64,000 nucleotides of DNA from JBAXTE01 sp037130365 (GCA_037130365.1 JBAXTE010000013.1:29559-93558); one strand, 5' to 3'; positions 26,625-37,213 are shown, counted from the stretch's first letter. A program made the numbers and translations. Notes: generated by a model not told the origin, from the letters alone.

Positions 26625-29600
26625 CTACTTGATAAACAATTTATATGTTCCAACTTTATCTTTTGTTACCACTTTAATGATATAGTTTCCGATGCTATAA
26701 TTGGTGTTTATCAATATGTTATCTGAGCTATTTATATCATATTTAGAAACAATTTTACCTAATACATCATAAACCGCAACTGCTTGAACGAAGATGTGAT
26801 CGTTGTTAATTACATTAATTTGATTATTGTAACTATACACATTTAGTCCGAGTAGCGAGTTGTTAGATATTCCAGTGAGCGTAAAATTATTATCTATTGA
26901 CCAAGGACTAGTTAGCGAGGAACTACAAATTGCTTGTATATTCCAAACATAAGCAATTCCAGCTGTTAATCCGTTTAGAGTATATGGTTGAGCGGTTATA
27001 TTTGGAATATCAATGTATGTTGGATCTACAACTTTTTTATAGCGAAGATTCCAAGAAGTCTCAGTTCCACCTGCTGTCCAATATAATCTAGCACTAGTTT
27101 CATTAATCCCAGAAGAAGCTAATGCAATTGGAGAATTACAAATAGTACTGATTGGATTAATAGTAACATTATCAACAAATAAATCATTATCGCCATTTCC
27201 ATCTATAAGCGATTCTCCGTAAAAAGCGATTTTTACAATCCCTGTATATGCAGTTAAATCTATTTCAATATGCTGAGATGTCAAATTGATATTATTATAA
27301 ACATTTGCGGAGCCGGCATTATCCCATAATCGAAGGGTATTCGCTTGAGCCCAAGTATTGCCACCGTCTGTTGATATTATTACAGCAAATTTATCATCTG
27401 TTCTAGTTCCCGATGGTTCGTTAGCCGAATTCCAAGAGGTTGCCGCTAAATCAAATTCTAATCTATTTGCTGTTGTTCCCAAATTAATTTGCGGTGTAAT
27501 TAACCAACTGACCATATTTGCTCCCCAAATATTTAAGGTAGCAGACAGTTGTCCGCTTGAAACATTTAAGAAGTTGTCGCTCACCCATGAAGAGTTGTTC
27601 CCAATTAGATTAATGTTGCTATTTAACGTATCCATAGAAAGAGACCAGCAATTTGGTGTAAATGGAAGTACATTAAAATTTTGAGCAAATGGCACTGTAA
27701 ATAAATCACAAAGGGTTGTAAAATAGCCATACGACCAAGAACTAGAATCAGTAGTTGAGCAAAAAGCCATTACTTGAACTTCGTAATTTGATGATGGCAA
27801 TAAACCGCTCAACGAAGGATTTACAGTAGTTGTTGTGGTATTTATCCAATTGGCAGAACCAACCACTCTATATCTTAAAGCAAAACTAGGTGCTGAACTA
27901 GCCCAATCTAAATCTGCAGTAGTGGTAGTAATATTTGATGCTGAAATATTTATAGGGTCAAGACAAGTAGAAATTTCTCCAATTTTTAGTTTATCGAGAT
28001 AAATATAAGAATCGCCTACTCCGAAATTACTTGTACCTCTAAATTCAATCATAACATTATTTCCAGATGCTATATATGAAGAAAGATTGATGGTTTTTAA
28101 AGTCCATCCGGTTTGTGCTGTTAAAGTATCTGCCAACGTAATTGGGAAACTAACTCCACCATTTGTAGATAATAACACAGTGAAATTTCCACCAGTAGGA
28201 TTTTTCCACCAAAAAGAGAGCTGAGCCGTTGTTAATGATGTAAGATTTATTACTGGCGTCTTTAAATTTGAAATATTACCATTTTGATTATTAACACAGT
28301 CAAAACGTAATCCTTTTCCTTGAAATCCTAAAGTTGTTGTTGCCCATCCAAATGTTGATGCAGGAGTTCTTGCTTCTGACCAGCAACCAGGTATTGTTAA
28401 ACCTTCAAATTCTTCGGTGTAAGGAAATGATGAAATCACACCACAAGTAGTTGTAAATGGTTTAGTTGTCGATAACAAACTAGTATCACTTACAGAACAA
28501 TTTGCGATTACATTAAAAATGTAATTAGTTCCTGGTGTTAATCCAGATAATAAATACGAATTTGAAGTAACATTATTAATAATTATATAGTTCGTTGCAG
28601 TGGCTTCTTTGTAATAAATTTTCCAAGAAGATTCGGTTCCACCGGCTGTCCAACCTAATGTAGCACTTGTGGTATTAATTGCAGTTGCTGTTAATGCTGA
28701 TGGAGCAGGACAAGTTGGCTGAACGTTAATTTGAACATCATCTACAAATACATTGTTCCCATATCCACAAACACCTTCTAAAACAACATATTTATTGTTT
28801 CCAGCAGATCCAGCGGGCAAATTAAACGTGTATTGATACCATTGATTGGCAATAGGTTGAACTGGAGTTAATGTATTGTGACGATAAACAGTTCCCAATA
28901 ATGTTCCACCAATACTATTTGGAGCGGTGTTGAAATAAATGTTTACTGAATCAACATAAGTTACATAACCATCATCGCGATACATCCAGAACGAAACTTG
29001 GTATAAATCAGACGGTAAATTTAAGGCAGGGGTCGTAAGCTCAGCTTTAATACCTGCGGGATATGTAAACGTATTAAACATAGCCATACCAGCACCTGAG
29101 TGAGGTGCACATGTTGGATTTGCACCTGTAGTTGCAGCAGTCCAAACATTTGCGGTTCCAGAACCATCAGTTTCAATGTTAGACCAACATGGTGGTGCAA
29201 ATGTAGTTCCATCAAAACTTTCGATAAATGGGAACGTTGTGATTGAAGAACAATTTGTAGTAAAATTAGCTATCGCAGAAACCACACTTGTATCATTTAC
29301 AGCACAATTTGCTTTTACGTAATAAAGGTAATTTGTAGAAACAGTCAACCCACTCAATAAATATGTATTTGAATTGACATTATTTACTACTGTATAAGCT
29401 AAATCCGTAGCTTTTTTGTAATATAAAATCCAAGCAGTTTCTGTTCCACCTGGGGTCCAAGATAATGTTGCGCTATTGGATGTTGTATTTACTGTGGTTA
29501 AATTGGTTGGTGGAGGACAACTTGGTGAATTTGCTAATCTAAAATCATCAAAACTTAAATAAAATGGATAATTAGTAGCATTAACTCTAATTGCAAAATA

Positions 29601-32600
29601 ATAAGTACCCGTAGTTGTTGGAATAAATGTTCTTAATGCTTGCTGATAAGTTAATGAAGTAGTTGTACCACTTGTAACAAATGAATTACCTATCTGAGTG
29701 GCGCCATTTGAATCTTGAAAAGTGTTGTAGAATACGTCACCAGTCCAACCATTTCTAGTATCACCAGCCCACCAGAAAGAAAAATCGTAAGAAGTTCCCG
29801 CGGTCAACTGAAATCCTGGGGTCCAGATATATTCGTTAGTTGCAGTTCCTGCCTCTATCATAAACCGCGCACCAGTTCTTGCATTTGCATCTTGATTGCT
29901 AGTCATATTTGTAGCAGATATGTAATCTCCATTTTGTTTTAACCAACAACTAGGTAGAGCAGGGGTTGTAACCGTCTCAAATCCTTCAGTCCATGGCAGT
30001 AATGTAGTAGCATTACAAACTGTTGCAAATGTTTTTGGAGCCGAAGCATAGCTTGTGTCGTTTACAGCACAATTTGCTTTTACCATGAACATATAATTTG
30101 TAGCTGGCACTAATCCCGATAATGAATATGAATTTGTGGTTACATTATTAATGACTGTATAATTAGCAGCTGCAACAGTTTTGTAATATACAATCCAAGC
30201 AGTTTCTGTTCCACCTGGGGTCCAACCTAAATTTGCAGAAGTAGTTGTGATGCTTGTTGCTGTTAAAGCAGTTGGAATAGGACATGTTGGGACTAAATCA
30301 ATTTTTAATTTGTCGAGATAAATATATGCATCCCCATTTCCCCAGTTACTAGTACCTTCAAATCCTATGACCACATTACTTCCAGTCGAGATATATGATG
30401 AAAGATTTATCGTTTTTAAAACCCAGTTGGTTTGAGCCGTTAAATTAGTGGCTAGTACAATTGGAAAAGTTGCTCCACCATCGTTTGATAACAATATTCT
30501 AAAATTCCCACCCGTTGGATTTTTCCACCAAAATTCCATTTGAGCAGACGATAGAGATGTTAAATTTAAAATCGGAGTTTTTAGTATTGAAATGTTCCCA
30601 TTCGCATTATTAAAAGAATCAAAACGTACTCCTCTAGCTACATATCCAGTGGCATAAGAAGCCCAGCCTGTGGTTGATGTAGGTGTTCTCAATTCTGTCC
30701 AACAAGTTGGAAGTGTATTTGTTTCAAAATCTTGTAAATATGGAAAAACTGTATTTGCATTACAAGCAGTAGTAAATGTTTTGGTTGCAGAAACTACACT
30801 GGTGTCGTTAACAGCACAATTTGCTTTTACCATAAATATATAATTTGAAGCTGCCGCTAATCCCGTTAATGAATATGGATTTGTGGTTACATTATTAATT
30901 ACAGTATAGTTAGCAGCTGCGACAGTTTTGTAATATAAAATCCAAGCAGTTTCTGTTCCGCCTGCTGTCCAACCCAAAGAAGCAGTTGTTGGAGAATAAG
31001 AATTTGAGGTCAACGCGGTTGGTTCTGGACATGTAGGAACAACATCTATCACTAATTTATCTAAATACAAATAGGCGTCTCCATTAGAATTACTACTAGT
31101 TCCTTCAAATCCAAGAACTAAGTTACTACCTATGGTTAAATATGAAGATAAATTGATGGTTTTTAGAACCCAAGCAGTTTGGGCTGTCATATTTGAAGCT
31201 AAAACTACGGGGAATGTATTTCCACCATCAGTAGATAGTAGCAATCTGTAATTCCCGCCATTTGGGTTTTTCCACCAAAATTCAAGTTGCGCCGACGACA
31301 ATGAAGTAATATTAATGACTGGTGTTTTTAGAAGAGACATATTCCCATTCGTATTATTCAATGAGTTAAAACGTACTCCCCTACCCACATAACCAGTTGC
31401 TGTTGAAGCCCATCCCACTGTTGATGCTGGTGTTCTTGTTTCTGTCCAACATGTTGGGAGTGCATTAGTTTCAAAATCTTCAATATATGGGAATGCAGAA
31501 ATTGTATTACAAGTAGTCGTAAATGTGGTAGTTGTAGAAACTGCACTTGAGTCGTCAACAGCACATTTTGCTCTTACATAATACATATAAGTTGTATTCG
31601 GAGTTAATCCAGTTAATGGATACGGATTGTTGATTACGTTATTAATTGCAGTATATGTTGCCGCAGCAACGGTTTTATAATATACAATCCAAGCAGTTTC
31701 TGTTCCGCCAAGATTCCAACGCAACGATGCACTGGTTGATGTAATTAAAGTTGCTATTGGAGTTGTAGGCGTTGGACAAGAAGGTGTTAAGTACAACGAA
31801 ATGTCATCAATACTCAAGTACATCGAACCTGTTGATTCAACACCGTGAATTCCAATAAAGTAATCTCCAGTGGCAGGTGGTGTAAATACTCCAATCTTCA
31901 GTTGATAAGCACCATTTGTTACAGCTGTAGAAGAAATAATCGTGTTTGTCATTCCGGCAGAATTGCCTGTTGATCCGTATTTAACTTCTATGTTTGAGCC
32001 TGTGGTTGCATCTTGACGGGCGTAAAAAGAATAGGTATATGATTGACCACCAATTAGATGGAACTGACGACACAACCATGTATCTGTAGCATAACGAAGA
32101 TAGGCATTTCTTGTACCAGTTCTAGCTCCTCTATTGTAATCTGTAAGCGTACTATTAGCGGTCCAATATGCATTTCCTGTAACCATTTGTTGAGTATAAC
32201 AACCAGCAATTGTGGTCTGATTTACAAAACCTGTTTCAAATCCTTCTGTATATGGAAAGACTGTAACTGGAGCACAAGGAGTTGTAGCATTTGCAGTTGC
32301 GCCCGATGAATAGAAAGATCCATCATAAGAAAAAGCTTTATAATAATAAGTAGTCCCTGCTGTTAATCCTGTATGAGAAACGGGCGAAACTAATCCATTA
32401 TATAAAAAACTTCCACCAGCAAATGCATTCCCAACTGTGGTTGGAGGAATTCCCGATGGATTTGAAAAAACGCCTGTGGTATTCCAAACAATCACAACAT
32501 TGTTAGAACTTGGATTCGCTGTAAATGTTAGATTTATTTGCGACGAACTTATAGCCGCAGCACTAAACGTTGGATTTAACACCGAAGAAGTGTTCCCAAT

Positions 32601-34832
32601 AAATTCATCTGCACCAACATCTGGAGTGGCAGTTCGAGTACCCGAATCAATATCATCGGTAATACTTATTGGATTGGTTATTTGGATTCCACCACTTTCG
32701 CAACCTGTAGCAACTGTGGTCTTTACATGCAAATCGTAAGGTGCAGTAGCCACATTTTCAAATGGAGGATTTTCAGTAAATGAAGCTAAATCACGAGGAG
32801 TCACTAAAGTTTGATATGCAGCTAATGTCTGAATATTGTTCGTTCCATCAGAAAAAATCAAATTAGTTGCAGATGGAGTGCCTGCATATAAACAGTTGTT
32901 GTTTGATGTATTAGAATAATATGCATCATTATAAGCTCCCGATAGTTTAATAGCTGAAGAATAACTTCCAGCTCCTGTTCCAGCAGTTGAATTATTTACA
33001 ACAATATTATTTCTAAAATCACCTGTTATATTAGGTGATTTGTAAATACCAGCACTTCCAAAAGTTGAAGTGGAAGAACTTGTTGCATTTAAATAGATCG
33101 TGTTATAAAATATATTTTGAGTAGCACCTCCAGTAATATTTATTCCAACTACTGCCAAAACATTCGTAGAAGATGGCGCTTTTATATCGGAAATAAAATT
33201 ATTATAAATGTATCCAGTATTCCCGGTATAGCTAATACCCATTGCTTGAGATGCTGCTCCAGTAGTAGAAATATTGTAAATTTTATTTTTATAGAAATTT
33301 GTTGGCATACCGCTCCAACTTGAATAACCAATAACATTTCCACCAGAACTTAAATTATAGATGTTGTTTCCATAAATGTTTTTTGTACCAGAAACGGTGT
33401 TGATTTGAAGACCAGAAACTGTTCCTGTGCCCGTATGTGATAAATTATAAATTGTATTATCTCGATATGTTTCAATTACTGGCGAACCAGCATTATAATA
33501 TCCATATAAAGAGGTAGTTCCGGTTGCAGAATTATCGTGAATATTGTTTGAGTAAAAATTTATGGTTGCTGTAGATGCTTGTATACAAAATAAGTTTCCA
33601 CTTGCTCCAGATTTGGTGTTATTTGTAATAATATTTGAATAAATAGTTAATGGACCTGTTCCCATTCCAACGATGTTGTAAATACCAGAAAAATCGCCAA
33701 TACCGGCAAGTGTGCAACCATTAACGGTGTTTCCGTACATGTTTACTGTTGCTGCAGTAGCAGTATTCACAATTCCATTGAAGTTGGCAGTAGTTGCCGC
33801 AGAAATATTGCAATTTGTAATGGTATTATTGTAAATATTAACGGTGTTAGATGCGGCGGTACTTCCCATACCATTGCTTATTCCATTAATCGCACTTGAA
33901 AATACACCAGCAGTAAGAGTTAGTGTAATTGTATTATTGTAAATATCAACATTAGACGAAGTACCACCCGAAGTATAAATACCGTATCCTGTACTGGTTA
34001 AACCATTTATGGATGAATTTATAATATTATTGGCGATGATTAAACTTTTTTGTCCACTGGCATTTATTGCTCTTACCGAAGTAGCACCTCCACCTAAATT
34101 GGTAATTGAATTTGCTCCCCCCACTCCTATTTCATTATTAGAATCGTAAAGAGTAAAAGGAGTTACTGCAGCAAAACCTGTAATCGAAATACCACAATAT
34201 ACGTTAGAAATTGTATTGTTGAAAAACTTACAATTATTCATTGCATCTGTAGTTGCAGTAATTGTAAGTGGAATAGTAGCTGTAGCAATATGATTTCCTG
34301 CATAAATACCAACGGCAGTTTGGTTAGATTTGTTTAAACTAATGGTGCAATTTTTAATGGTAACATACTGACATCCATCAAATGGCGTAATATCGCTAGC
34401 TTTTACCAGCGCATAACCCCAATCGGTTAAATATACGGAATTTGCACTATTTTCAACGATGTTAATCCCATCAATAGTGATATAATCACCACCTGCAATT
34501 TTTATAACTCCATCATACGCAGTAGCTGCGGTAAGAATGGGAGCAGTAATTAATGGATTTGCACCAGTACCGCTTTTCTGAAAAACAATTGTATTTGTAG
34601 CTGTCCCAGTAGCTGTGATTACTAGTCCGCCTGCTGGGGCTGTTTCCACATATCCAGCTGCAACATTGAAAATAACACCACCTGTTCCAACTCCTTGTAA
34701 GTTTAAACTTGTAATTGCGGATGCAAGTGTTGCATAATTGCCAGGAATTGTTTTTATCCCAGTTAATTGACCAAAAACATTGCTAGAAAAAAGCAGTGTA
34801 ATCACCATGATAAACAAAGAAAACTTTCTCAT
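26625..34832 (-). CDS. Giant T9SS-exported protein: beta-helix plus repeated FN3/anchor-J modules
   Basis: The 2,735-residue protein has a signal peptide (ending near SNVFGQ). Residues about 25-750 are a right-handed beta-helix full of IYNNTI and NNIV-type turns. Then come about eight FN3 domains (motif LGWTAGGTETAWILYYK) alternating with seven MAM-like or choice-of-anchor-J sandwiches (motif FPYIEDFET, then PTCWTE, then LEFWWKNP). The final ~80 residues form a T9SS sorting domain ending KVGTYKLFIK. Each FN3 has a conserved cysteine pair at its edges. Such architectures are found in cell-surface adhesins and secreted matrix proteins; no protease or glycosidase motif was seen. Its function in detail is unknown. 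The gene has its own promoter and terminator. Confidence 0.8.
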   Translation of the reverse strand: MRKFSLFIMVITLLFSSNVFGQLTGIKTIPGNYATLASAITSLNLQGVGTGGVIFNVAAGYVETAPAGGLVITATGTATNTIVFQKSGTGANPLITAPILTAATAYDGVIKIAGGDYITIDGINIVENSANSVYLTDWGYALVKASDITPFDGCQYVTIKNCTISLNKSNQTAVGIYAGNHIATATIPLTITATTDAMNNCKFFNNTISNVYCGISITGFAAVTPFTLYDSNNEIGVGGANSITNLGGGATSVRAINASGQKSLIIANNIINSSINGLTSTGYGIYTSGGTSSNVDIYNNTITLTLTAGVFSSAINGISNGMGSTAASNTVNIYNNTITNCNISAATTANFNGIVNTATAATVNMYGNTVNGCTLAGIGDFSGIYNIVGMGTGPLTIYSNIITNNTKSGASGNLFCIQASTATINFYSNNIHDNSATGTTSLYGYYNAGSPVIETYRDNTIYNLSHTGTGTVSGLQINTVSGTKNIYGNNIYNLSSGGNVIGYSSWSGMPTNFYKNKIYNISTTGAASQAMGISYTGNTGYIYNNFISDIKAPSSTNVLAVVGINITGGATQNIFYNTIYLNATSSSTSTFGSAGIYKSPNITGDFRNNIVVNNSTAGTGAGSYSSAIKLSGAYNDAYYSNTSNNNCLYAGTPSATNLIFSDGTNNIQTLAAYQTLVTPRDLASFTENPPFENVATAPYDLHVKTTVATGCESGGIQITNPISITDDIDSGTRTATPDVGADEFIGNTSSVLNPTFSAAAISSSQINLTFTANPSSNNVVIVWNTTGVFSNPSGIPPTTVGNAFAGGSFLYNGLVSPVSHTGLTAGTTYYYKAFSYDGSFYSSGATANATTPCAPVTVFPYTEGFETGFVNQTTIAGCYTQQMVTGNAYWTANSTLTDYNRGARTGTRNAYLRYATDTWLCRQFHLIGGQSYTYSFYARQDATTGSNIEVKYGSTGNSAGMTNTIISSTAVTNGAYQLKIGVFTPPATGDYFIGIHGVESTGSMYLSIDDISLYLTPSCPTPTTPIATLITSTSASLRWNLGGTETAWIVYYKTVAAATYTAINNVINNPYPLTGLTPNTTYMYYVRAKCAVDDSSAVSTTTTFTTTCNTISAFPYIEDFETNALPTCWTETRTPASTVGWASTATGYVGRGVRFNSLNNTNGNMSLLKTPVINITSLSSAQLEFWWKNPNGGNYRLLLSTDGGNTFPVVLASNMTAQTAWVLKTINLSSYLTIGSNLVLGFEGTSSNSNGDAYLYLDKLVIDVVPTCPEPTALTSNSYSPTTASLGWTAGGTETAWILYYKTVAAANYTVINNVTTNPYSLTGLAAASNYIFMVKANCAVNDTSVVSATKTFTTACNANTVFPYLQDFETNTLPTCWTELRTPTSTTGWASYATGYVARGVRFDSFNNANGNISILKTPILNLTSLSSAQMEFWWKNPTGGNFRILLSNDGGATFPIVLATNLTAQTNWVLKTINLSSYISTGSNVVIGFEGTSNWGNGDAYIYLDKLKIDLVPTCPIPTALTATSITTTSANLGWTPGGTETAWIVYYKTVAAANYTVINNVTTNSYSLSGLVPATNYMFMVKANCAVNDTSYASAPKTFATVCNATTLLPWTEGFETVTTPALPSCWLKQNGDYISATNMTSNQDANARTGARFMIEAGTATNEYIWTPGFQLTAGTSYDFSFWWAGDTRNGWTGDVFYNTFQDSNGATQIGNSFVTSGTTTSLTYQQALRTFIPTTTGTYYFAIRVNATNYPFYLSFDDFRLANSPSCPPPTNLTTVNTTSNSATLSWTPGGTETAWILYYKKATDLAYTVVNNVNSNTYLLSGLTVSTNYLYYVKANCAVNDTSVVSAIANFTTNCSSITTFPFIESFDGTTFAPPCWSNIETDGSGTANVWTAATTGANPTCAPHSGAGMAMFNTFTYPAGIKAELTTPALNLPSDLYQVSFWMYRDDGYVTYVDSVNIYFNTAPNSIGGTLLGTVYRHNTLTPVQPIANQWYQYTFNLPAGSAGNNKYVVLEGVCGYGNNVFVDDVQINVQPTCPAPSALTATAINTTSATLGWTAGGTESSWKIYYKEATATNYIIINNVTSNSYLLSGLTPGTNYIFNVIANCSVSDTSLLSTTKPFTTTCGVISSFPYTEEFEGLTIPGCWSEARTPASTFGWATTTLGFQGKGLRFDCVNNQNGNISNLKTPVINLTSLTTAQLSFWWKNPTGGNFTVLLSTNGGVSFPITLADTLTAQTGWTLKTINLSSYIASGNNVMIEFRGTSNFGVGDSYIYLDKLKIGEISTCLDPINISASNITTTTADLDWASSAPSFALRYRVVGSANWINTTTTTVNPSLSGLLPSSNYEVQVMAFCSTTDSSSWSYGYFTTLCDLFTVPFAQNFNVLPFTPNCWSLSMDTLNSNINLIGNNSSWVSDNFLNVSSGQLSATLNIWGANMVSWLITPQINLGTTANRLEFDLAATSWNSANEPSGTRTDDKFAVIISTDGGNTWAQANTLRLWDNAGSANVYNNINLTSQHIEIDLTAYTGIVKIAFYGESLIDGNGDNDLFVDNVTINPISTICNSPIALASSGINETSARLYWTAGGTETSWNLRYKKVVDPTYIDIPNITAQPYTLNGLTAGIAYVWNIQAICSSSLTSPWSIDNNFTLTGISNNSLLGLNVYSYNNQINVINNDHIFVQAVAVYDVLGKIVSKYDINSSDNILINTNYSIGNYIIKVVTKDKVGTYKLFIK
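27120..31790 (-). repeat. Intragenic tandem modules (FN3 plus anchor-J), about 730-830 bp each
   Basis: Six FN3/anchor-J units follow one another inside the 2,735-residue protein gene, with unit starts near 31790, 31040, 30290, 29520, 28710 and 27970 on the minus strand. The units near 31040 and 30290 are the most alike, including the shared reading VAAANYTVINNVTTN. They look like recent tandem duplications and are a likely place for copy-number change. Confidence 0.65.
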
Positions 34833-34959
34833 GTTATTTCAAATTAAGTAAATATTGAATGTCCAATTTTTTTTAATTTTTACCCCTATAATAATTCTAT
34901 AAAACGAATATATTTGTTTGAAAAGCACTTCATTAATAATGATATAGAATTATAACCCA

Positions 34960-34967
34960 CAAATATA
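34960..34967 (-). promoter_or_regulatory. -7 promoter element of the 2,735-residue protein gene
   Basis: The plus strand reads CAAATATA, TATATTTG on the minus strand, 128 bases before the start codon. Confidence 0.45.
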
Positions 34968-35103
34968 ATAAAAAATAAGTCAATTTTACTACAACGATTA
35001 AATAAAATAAAAAAAGGTGTTTTTCTTTTGCTTTTTTAACGCAAATAAAATTTTCACTGTCTTTTGTTTTCTTTTAGGTAATTGCTTTTTTCACTTATTT
35101 TAA
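34968..35103. other. Non-coding spacer upstream of the giant protein promoter
   Basis: AT-rich spacer with no plausible gene. It leads into the duplicated repeat block starting near 35104. Confidence 0.4.
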
Positions 35104-35317
35104 TTCTGCCCCAATCATAAACTTGTTTTGAATTTAGATTTTCAAAATTTTTTGCTCCGATCTATAGGGTGAAGTATTGAAAATCTGAAGCATATAAGCT
35201 TAACTCTATTTGCTCCCGAAATTTATCCCGCAAAGGCGGGAGGGATGGGCAAACAAATTGAGTTTTTCATCTGCTTTATTGAAAATATTCTTTATTCTGC
35301 TGATTTTCATTTTGCCC
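35104..35317. repeat. 214-bp duplicated intergenic block, copy 1 (family 2)
   Basis: This block recurs at 36870-37083 in the same orientation with only a handful of mismatches and no indels. Inside are GATTTTCAAAA facing TATTGAAAATC and a CCCGCAAAGGCGGG hairpin. A partial, diverged third unit continues at about 35300-35400. A short minus-strand open frame here is a by-product of the repeat and is not called. Confidence 0.85.
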
Positions 35318-35400
35318 AACCAAAAAACTTGTTTTGTATATAGATTTTCAACACTTTTTGCCCCGGCCCTAAAAGGTGAAGTGTTGAAAATCAGAGCTTT
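35300..35400. repeat. Diverged half-unit of family 2 repeat
   Basis: It repeats the opening of family 2 (ACTTGTTTTG, then AGATTTTCAA, TTTTTGC, GGTGAAGT, TTGAAAATC) directly after copy 1, with substitutions. The inverted GATTTTCAACAC/GTGTTGAAAATC arms are kept, suggesting that the hairpin matters or that it is part of the element. Confidence 0.6.
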
Positions 35401-35504
35401 TGGTGTGTTTTCTCTCATGATTTCTAAGCAATACCGCTTCCTTTTAAACCTGTAACTTTTGTGCAAAAGTAATCCGCACAACTTTTGACTTTCAAACTGT
35501 TCTC

Positions 35505-36785
35505 TCATCTCACAACGCTGACGCTTCCTTTGTACTCGGTTGTATTTCCATTGGGGGAAGTGGCTTTTAAAATATAAAAATAAACACCATCTGCAACTTC
35601 ATTTATGGGCCAATTATTTTGATAGTGCCTGTTTTGGTATACCATTTTACCCCAGCGGTTAAACAGTTGTAATTCCAGTATTAATTCTGAGCCTCCTTCA
35701 ATTATAAAAAAATCGTTAGAGCCATCGTTGTTTGGTGTGATAACATTGGGTATGAAAATTTGGGTTGTTTCTGGCTCAAAGCAATTAGTATCTACGGTAA
35801 CAGTAACTGTGTCTCTAGTTTCGTCGAATTTAAAGTCTTTTTGCACCAATATGTAGCTTGTGGTTTGAGTGGGACTCACTGTAATTTGAGCCGAGGTATC
35901 CAAAAAGTTCCCTTGTTCGTCGTACCACCAGTATAAATATTCATTACGTCGTGGTGTACCTATTCTTACACTGTTTCCGGGTTTTAGACAAGTGTCGTTT
36001 CCTGCGTTAACAATATATACAGGCGCATCGCACGGAAAAACTGATACATCGTCGATGAGGTAATAACTACCAATATTTGAGGAATCAATATAATTTGTTA
36101 AACTTGGATGCAAGTATACAGTAACCGAATCGTCGGGTACAAAGCTAGAAATATGTATCCACTGCTCGTTTCCTTGAGCAATAAAGCTTCCCTCAATCTT
36201 AACCCAAGACGTAGTATCATTTAAAACTGGTCCATAATAATTAATCTGTGGGTGTAGTAGAAATAAATCAGTAAAACCAACAGTTGGATAAATGGTTGAA
36301 TCTGGTGAAATTAAAGCACTTATTTTGTTAGTTGCATAATTAAGTATATTCCTGCTATTTATGAAATTATCTTGGTGGTATCCAAAAAATCTTATGTAAA
36401 ATATTACTTTGTAGCAATTGTTTGGAATTAAAGAATTATTAAGTTTTCCAGTTATCGCTTCCCTATAATTTGAAGTAGTTCCTCCTGCCGTGGATGTATA
36501 ATAGAAAAGCAGTCCGGCTTCGCCACATCCAGTTCGTGCATCATAAGCATGAATCCATAATAATGCAAGAAAGGGGTCAATATTTGGATCATTTAACATA
36601 CAACAATTGAAATATTCATCGTGGTTTCCATATTCACAACCGGCACTCCAATAATTTGCATAACTGATTTGATAGAAAAAGTTTGGACAAATATTATACT
36701 CTTCAAAACTAGGATTTCTTACCAAGTTTTGAGAATACAAACACGTTGATAGTGAAAAAAATATAAATAAAGATATATTTTTCAT
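35505..36785 (-). CDS. Secreted protein with T9SS type B (gliding-motility-associated) C-terminal domain
   Basis: The 426-residue protein has a signal peptide (ending near CLYSQ) and an N-terminal LVRNPSFEEYNICP start common in Bacteroidota surface proteins. A long beta-rich region spans about 25-245. An Ig-like segment follows (GNDTCLKPGNSVRIGTP, about 260-330). The last ~85 residues are a type B sorting domain: IFIPNVITPNNDGSNDFFII, then LQLFNRWGKMVYQN, then DGVYFYILKA. Type B cargo generally needs a PorP/SprF-like partner for secretion, and none is in this window. The gene is flanked on both sides by the near-identical 214-bp repeats. Confidence 0.8.
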   Translation of the reverse strand: MKNISLFIFFSLSTCLYSQNLVRNPSFEEYNICPNFFYQISYANYWSAGCEYGNHDEYFNCCMLNDPNIDPFLALLWIHAYDARTGCGEAGLLFYYTSTAGGTTSNYREAITGKLNNSLIPNNCYKVIFYIRFFGYHQDNFINSRNILNYATNKISALISPDSTIYPTVGFTDLFLLHPQINYYGPVLNDTTSWVKIEGSFIAQGNEQWIHISSFVPDDSVTVYLHPSLTNYIDSSNIGSYYLIDDVSVFPCDAPVYIVNAGNDTCLKPGNSVRIGTPRRNEYLYWWYDEQGNFLDTSAQITVSPTQTTSYILVQKDFKFDETRDTVTVTVDTNCFEPETTQIFIPNVITPNNDGSNDFFIIEGGSELILELQLFNRWGKMVYQNRHYQNNWPINEVADGVYFYILKATSPNGNTTEYKGSVSVVR

Positions 36786-36808
36786 TTTGAAGTAGGTATT
36801 AAGTTTTT

Positions 36809-36816
36809 CAAAGATA
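36809..36816 (-). promoter_or_regulatory. -7 promoter element of the type B protein gene
   Basis: The plus strand reads CAAAGATA (TATCTTTG on the minus strand), 24 bases before the start codon. Confidence 0.45.
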
Positions 36817-36869
36817 ATATATTTATTGGGTTATCACAACCACAGAAATTATTTTTTTATTGATTTTCA

Positions 36870-37083
36870 TTCTGCCCCAATCATAAACTTGTTTTGAATT
36901 TAGATTTTCAATATTTTTTGCTCCGATCTATAGGGTGAAGTATTGAAAATCTGAAGCATATAAGCTTAACTCTATTTGCTCCCGAAATTTATCCCGCAAA
37001 GGCGGGAGGGATGGGCAAACAAATTGAGTTTTTCATCTGCTTTATTAAAAATATTCTTTATTTTATTGATTTTCATTTTGCCC
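36870..37083. repeat. 214-bp duplicated intergenic block, copy 2 (family 2)
   Basis: It is offset by exactly 1,766 bases from copy 1 and aligns without gaps. The short plus-strand frame starting at 37011 is not supported by anything except the repeat. Confidence 0.85.
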
Positions 37084-37213
37084 CTGCGCTAATACCCCTT
37101 GTTTTCAAATATAATTTTCAAAAAGCTAAACCATTATCAGAGCAATGTGCTGTTTATCTGCATTATACAACAATTTTATTAATTTATATCAGACAACAAT
37201 GAAAAAATATCAA

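Noticed and set aside
35206..35508. A 100-codon minus-strand open frame and its plus-strand partner in the repeat block
   Set aside because: It lies wholly in family 2 repeat sequence and has a counterpart only because the repeat is duplicated; no protein features.
37011..37202. Small plus-strand frame in repeat copy 2
   Set aside because: Starts within the duplicated repeat and shows no protein-like features.
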